A DNA stretch of 20,751 nucleotides from Pelomyxa schiedti (Eukaryota > Evosea > Pelobiontida > Pelomyxidae), in NCBI GenBank assembly GCA_020536535.1, contig JAHLWZ010000980.1, forward strand, positions 6,538 to 27,288, in the 5' to 3' direction. The notes under the pieces are model-generated. The model saw only the letters and a list, made by a program, of their open reading frames with translations. It was not told the origin of the DNA and made no database searches. Both the position numbers and the translations under genes were made by a program. This document shows positions 19,262 to 20,751 of this stretch, piece by piece (the stretch's first letter is position 1; each line of letters starts with the position of its first letter).

Positions 19262-20326
19262 TCACCACCGGTCCGCGCCGAGCCCCCAGGGAAGCTCACA
19301 TGCGAGGCTGTCCCTGTGGGAGGGGGTGTCCTGCTCTGAACTTGGGGTTAGGGTTAGGGAGCCTGATCCCTTACAGGTGGAAACCTTTTTCCCGAACATC
19401 CTGGTCCATATTCCCCCACTGGTGTCTGAAGGGAGTAAATGTATGTGCAATAGGGATTGTTTACCTTTGCTATGCGTCACGGGTTGGGAGCTTTTCTGTT
19501 CTTCCAAAATGTCACACACGAGGTTGAGCAATTGTTGGGTGCCATGCCCTTAATTCATTTGGTTGGCTTAGTTCCAGAAAGTTGAATCTCCCAAAAAAAT
19601 ACCAGTGGCAGAACTGACCTGAATTGCTGCATGTAGTCCCATTTTGGAGCATGCCTATAGGGATTATTTGGGCAAAATGGAGGAATGGTACTTCTTTCAC
19701 TTCCTTCTGGGAAATTAACTTGAACTTAGGGGAACCTTTCCTGTCCTCTCGGATTCCAGTTATAAGTATATCTGATTTCAGGCCAACAAGGATCATGGGA
19801 GTGCCTTCACGGGGCAATACCATGCGTGCCTCAGGATAGAACTAGTGGGGCAGCTGGTGACATTTAAAAAAAAAATAGTTAAAACATGGTTCAAAATCTG
19901 GGAGAGAGAATCCGGGATATCCAGGGAAAAGCAGAATACAAATATGCTAGACATTTTGTAAGGAAGGTATCTGAGACGATAGCCTTCATAATCATGCGTG
20001 GTGTCTGTATCTACAAGCACATAATTAGTCCATTTATAAGTACATAATGTAATAGCCACTCACTCAGTAGTTGGAAAATGTACTTGGCACCTAAAGTAAT
20101 AAATCAGGCTCTCCAAAACCAAAATGCAAGCCAAACCATTTAGGGTGCTCCTTCCCTCAGCCACCCTTACACCTCCTTCCTCAAATAATCTTCCCCTCCT
20201 CGTAGAAAGGAATTCCACCAACGTACGCTTTTCAACGTAATTAGAACCCCAATTCATTCAACACCGGTCCCATAATCCACGTACCTTGCCCACACCACTT
20301 GCCCCAATAATCGCAACACACTTCAT
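19262..20326 (-). CDS. Degenerate Rho-like small GTPase without CaaX box
   Basis: Exons 20326-20285, 20227-20173, 20090-20064, 20010-19886, 19841-19701, 19654-19603, 19548-19465 and 19425-19262 total 690 nt (229 residues). Family marks are the P-loop GASGVGK (residues 8-14), HDYEGYRLRYLPY (compare EDYDRLRPLSY in Rho proteins), FVFCFSLDIPDS, FYPEARMVLP, the G4-like ILVGLKSD and the G5-like VSSATG. Key residues are lost: GK is followed by Arg instead of Thr/Ser, the DTAGQ switch II is replaced by a DTDTT/NTDTT-type sequence, and G4 has Leu for Asn/Thr. A roughly 54-residue tail ends LGADRW with no prenylation motif. The piece that should encode switch I is unresolved: an alternative acceptor at 20059 skips exon 3 (236 residues), and a third frame reads VPSTFSNY then TGA. 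It could be a pseudo-GTPase or a decaying gene. It starts 76 bp from the divergent gene. Confidence 0.7.
19344..19359 (+). repeat. Short telomere-like TTAGGG stretch
   Basis: GGGGTTAGGGTTAGGG is about two and a half units of the TTAGGG telomere repeat. It lies inside the last exon of the GTPase gene, where the minus strand encodes Ser-Leu-Thr-Leu-Thr-Pro. It is too short to be a telomere and has no other repeats beside it. Confidence 0.6.
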
Positions 20327-20402
20327 AGTCTCCATTCAACGGCCGTTGAATGAATTTTGATTTCTTTCTTTGCTTCCGGGAATCCCAAAGACTTTTGATG
20401 TG
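20327..20402. promoter_or_regulatory. 76-bp divergent promoter
   Basis: Only 76 bp lie between the start codon of the minus-strand GTPase gene and the first usable ATG of the plus-strand gene at 20403. They contain a T-rich stretch (20354-20374) and a near-palindrome around 20339-20349 (AACGGCCGTTG). Both genes must start transcription from here or from within each other. Confidence 0.4.
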
Positions 20403-20751
20403 ATGCGCCGCGCAGAGGTAGCGCTTCGCGTGTCGCTTTCATCGCACCAGGCCGCTCGTGAGCAGCTTCTGGCGCTGGCCATGTCGTCTCACCCGCGGTG
20501 CGGGGGCCGCAGCCCCGCACGGGCCTTCATGTCGCTGCCGCCGGTGGCCACGGCGCCCCTGTGGGAGTGGTGCCTGCGCGGGTCCGAGGTGGTCTTGGGC
20601 CTGTGCGCGTGGGTCCCGCGGTGCCGGCCAAACTCGGTGTGCTACTTCACGGTCGGGGTGTCGGCGGCCCTGCTGGGCGTCACAAGGGACCTGAGGCCGA
20701 CTTACGTCGGTAATTTCGACGCGACTCTGGTGACTAGGTTGGTGCCCATTG
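20403..20751 (+). CDS. GC-rich gene of unknown function, cut by the right edge
   Basis: From ATG 20403 (MRRAEVALRVSLSSHQAARE) one frame stays open for 116 codons to the window end. I do not recognise a domain. It is rich in Arg, Ala, Leu, Val and Cys (APLWEWCLRG, VVLGLCAWVPRCRPN). GC content and GC-ending codons are far higher than in the neighbouring genes. The only similar stretch in the window is the LAMTOR1-like linker and the RING exon. Two shorter frames overlap it in other phases and are probably shadows. An alternative start is the in-frame ATG at 20481. Confidence 0.5.
   Translation, partial: MRRAEVALRVSLSSHQAAREQLLALAMSSHPRCGGRSPARAFMSLPPVATAPLWEWCLRGSEVVLGLCAWVPRCRPNSVCYFTVGVSAALLGVTRDLRPTYVGNFDATLVTRLVPI

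Noticed and set aside
19300-19553. Two overlapping plus-strand frames opposite the end of the GTPase gene
   Set aside because: The minus strand there gives spliced GTPase-like sequence (the G5-like motif and a helix); the plus frames show no domain and lack neighbouring exons.

Overview
The window is eukaryotic nuclear DNA, most likely from a compact protist genome. Every recognisable protein is broken by short GT-AG introns (about 32-132 nt, mostly 38-60). Splicing them by eye gives continuous reading frames that match known families, with TAA and TGA used as stops. I cannot name the species; nothing looks bacterial, viral or organellar.

Layout, left to right: (1) 5'-truncated coiled-coil protein, + strand, with a Ser/Gln/Arg-rich tail; (2) a 355-bp spacer with a tRNA-like half hairpin; (3) a Cdc34/UBE2R-type ubiquitin-conjugating enzyme, +; (4) convergent to it, a protein with four SH3 domains and a C-terminal kinase-fold-like domain, -; (5) in tandem, 45 bp away, a long coiled-coil protein resembling the endosomal Rab effector GRASP-1/GRIPAP1, -; (6) divergent from it, a short acylated protein resembling the lysosomal Ragulator anchor LAMTOR1, +; (7) a TRIM-type protein (RING, B-boxes, coiled coil, filamin-like, FN3, SPRY), +; (8) convergent, with stop codons 10 bp apart in my model, a kelch/F-box/Hint fusion, -; (9) in tandem, 31 bp away, a degenerate Rho-like GTPase, -; (10) divergent by 76 bp, a GC-rich gene running off the right edge, +.

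Three of the nine genes belong to the ubiquitin system: an E2 of the Cdc34 class, an F-box protein of the kind that works with Cdc34 in SCF ligases, and a TRIM-type E3. Two others (GRASP-1-like, LAMTOR1-like) suggest endosome/lysosome membranes. Whether their clustering means anything is unknown.

The most unusual object is the kelch/F-box/Hint protein. A self-processing, intein/Hedgehog-type Hint domain is fused to a putative SCF substrate receptor. The TRIM architecture, the SH3/kinase-like fusion and the GTPase lacking key catalytic residues are also notable. All splice models were made by eye from frame consistency and need transcript support.
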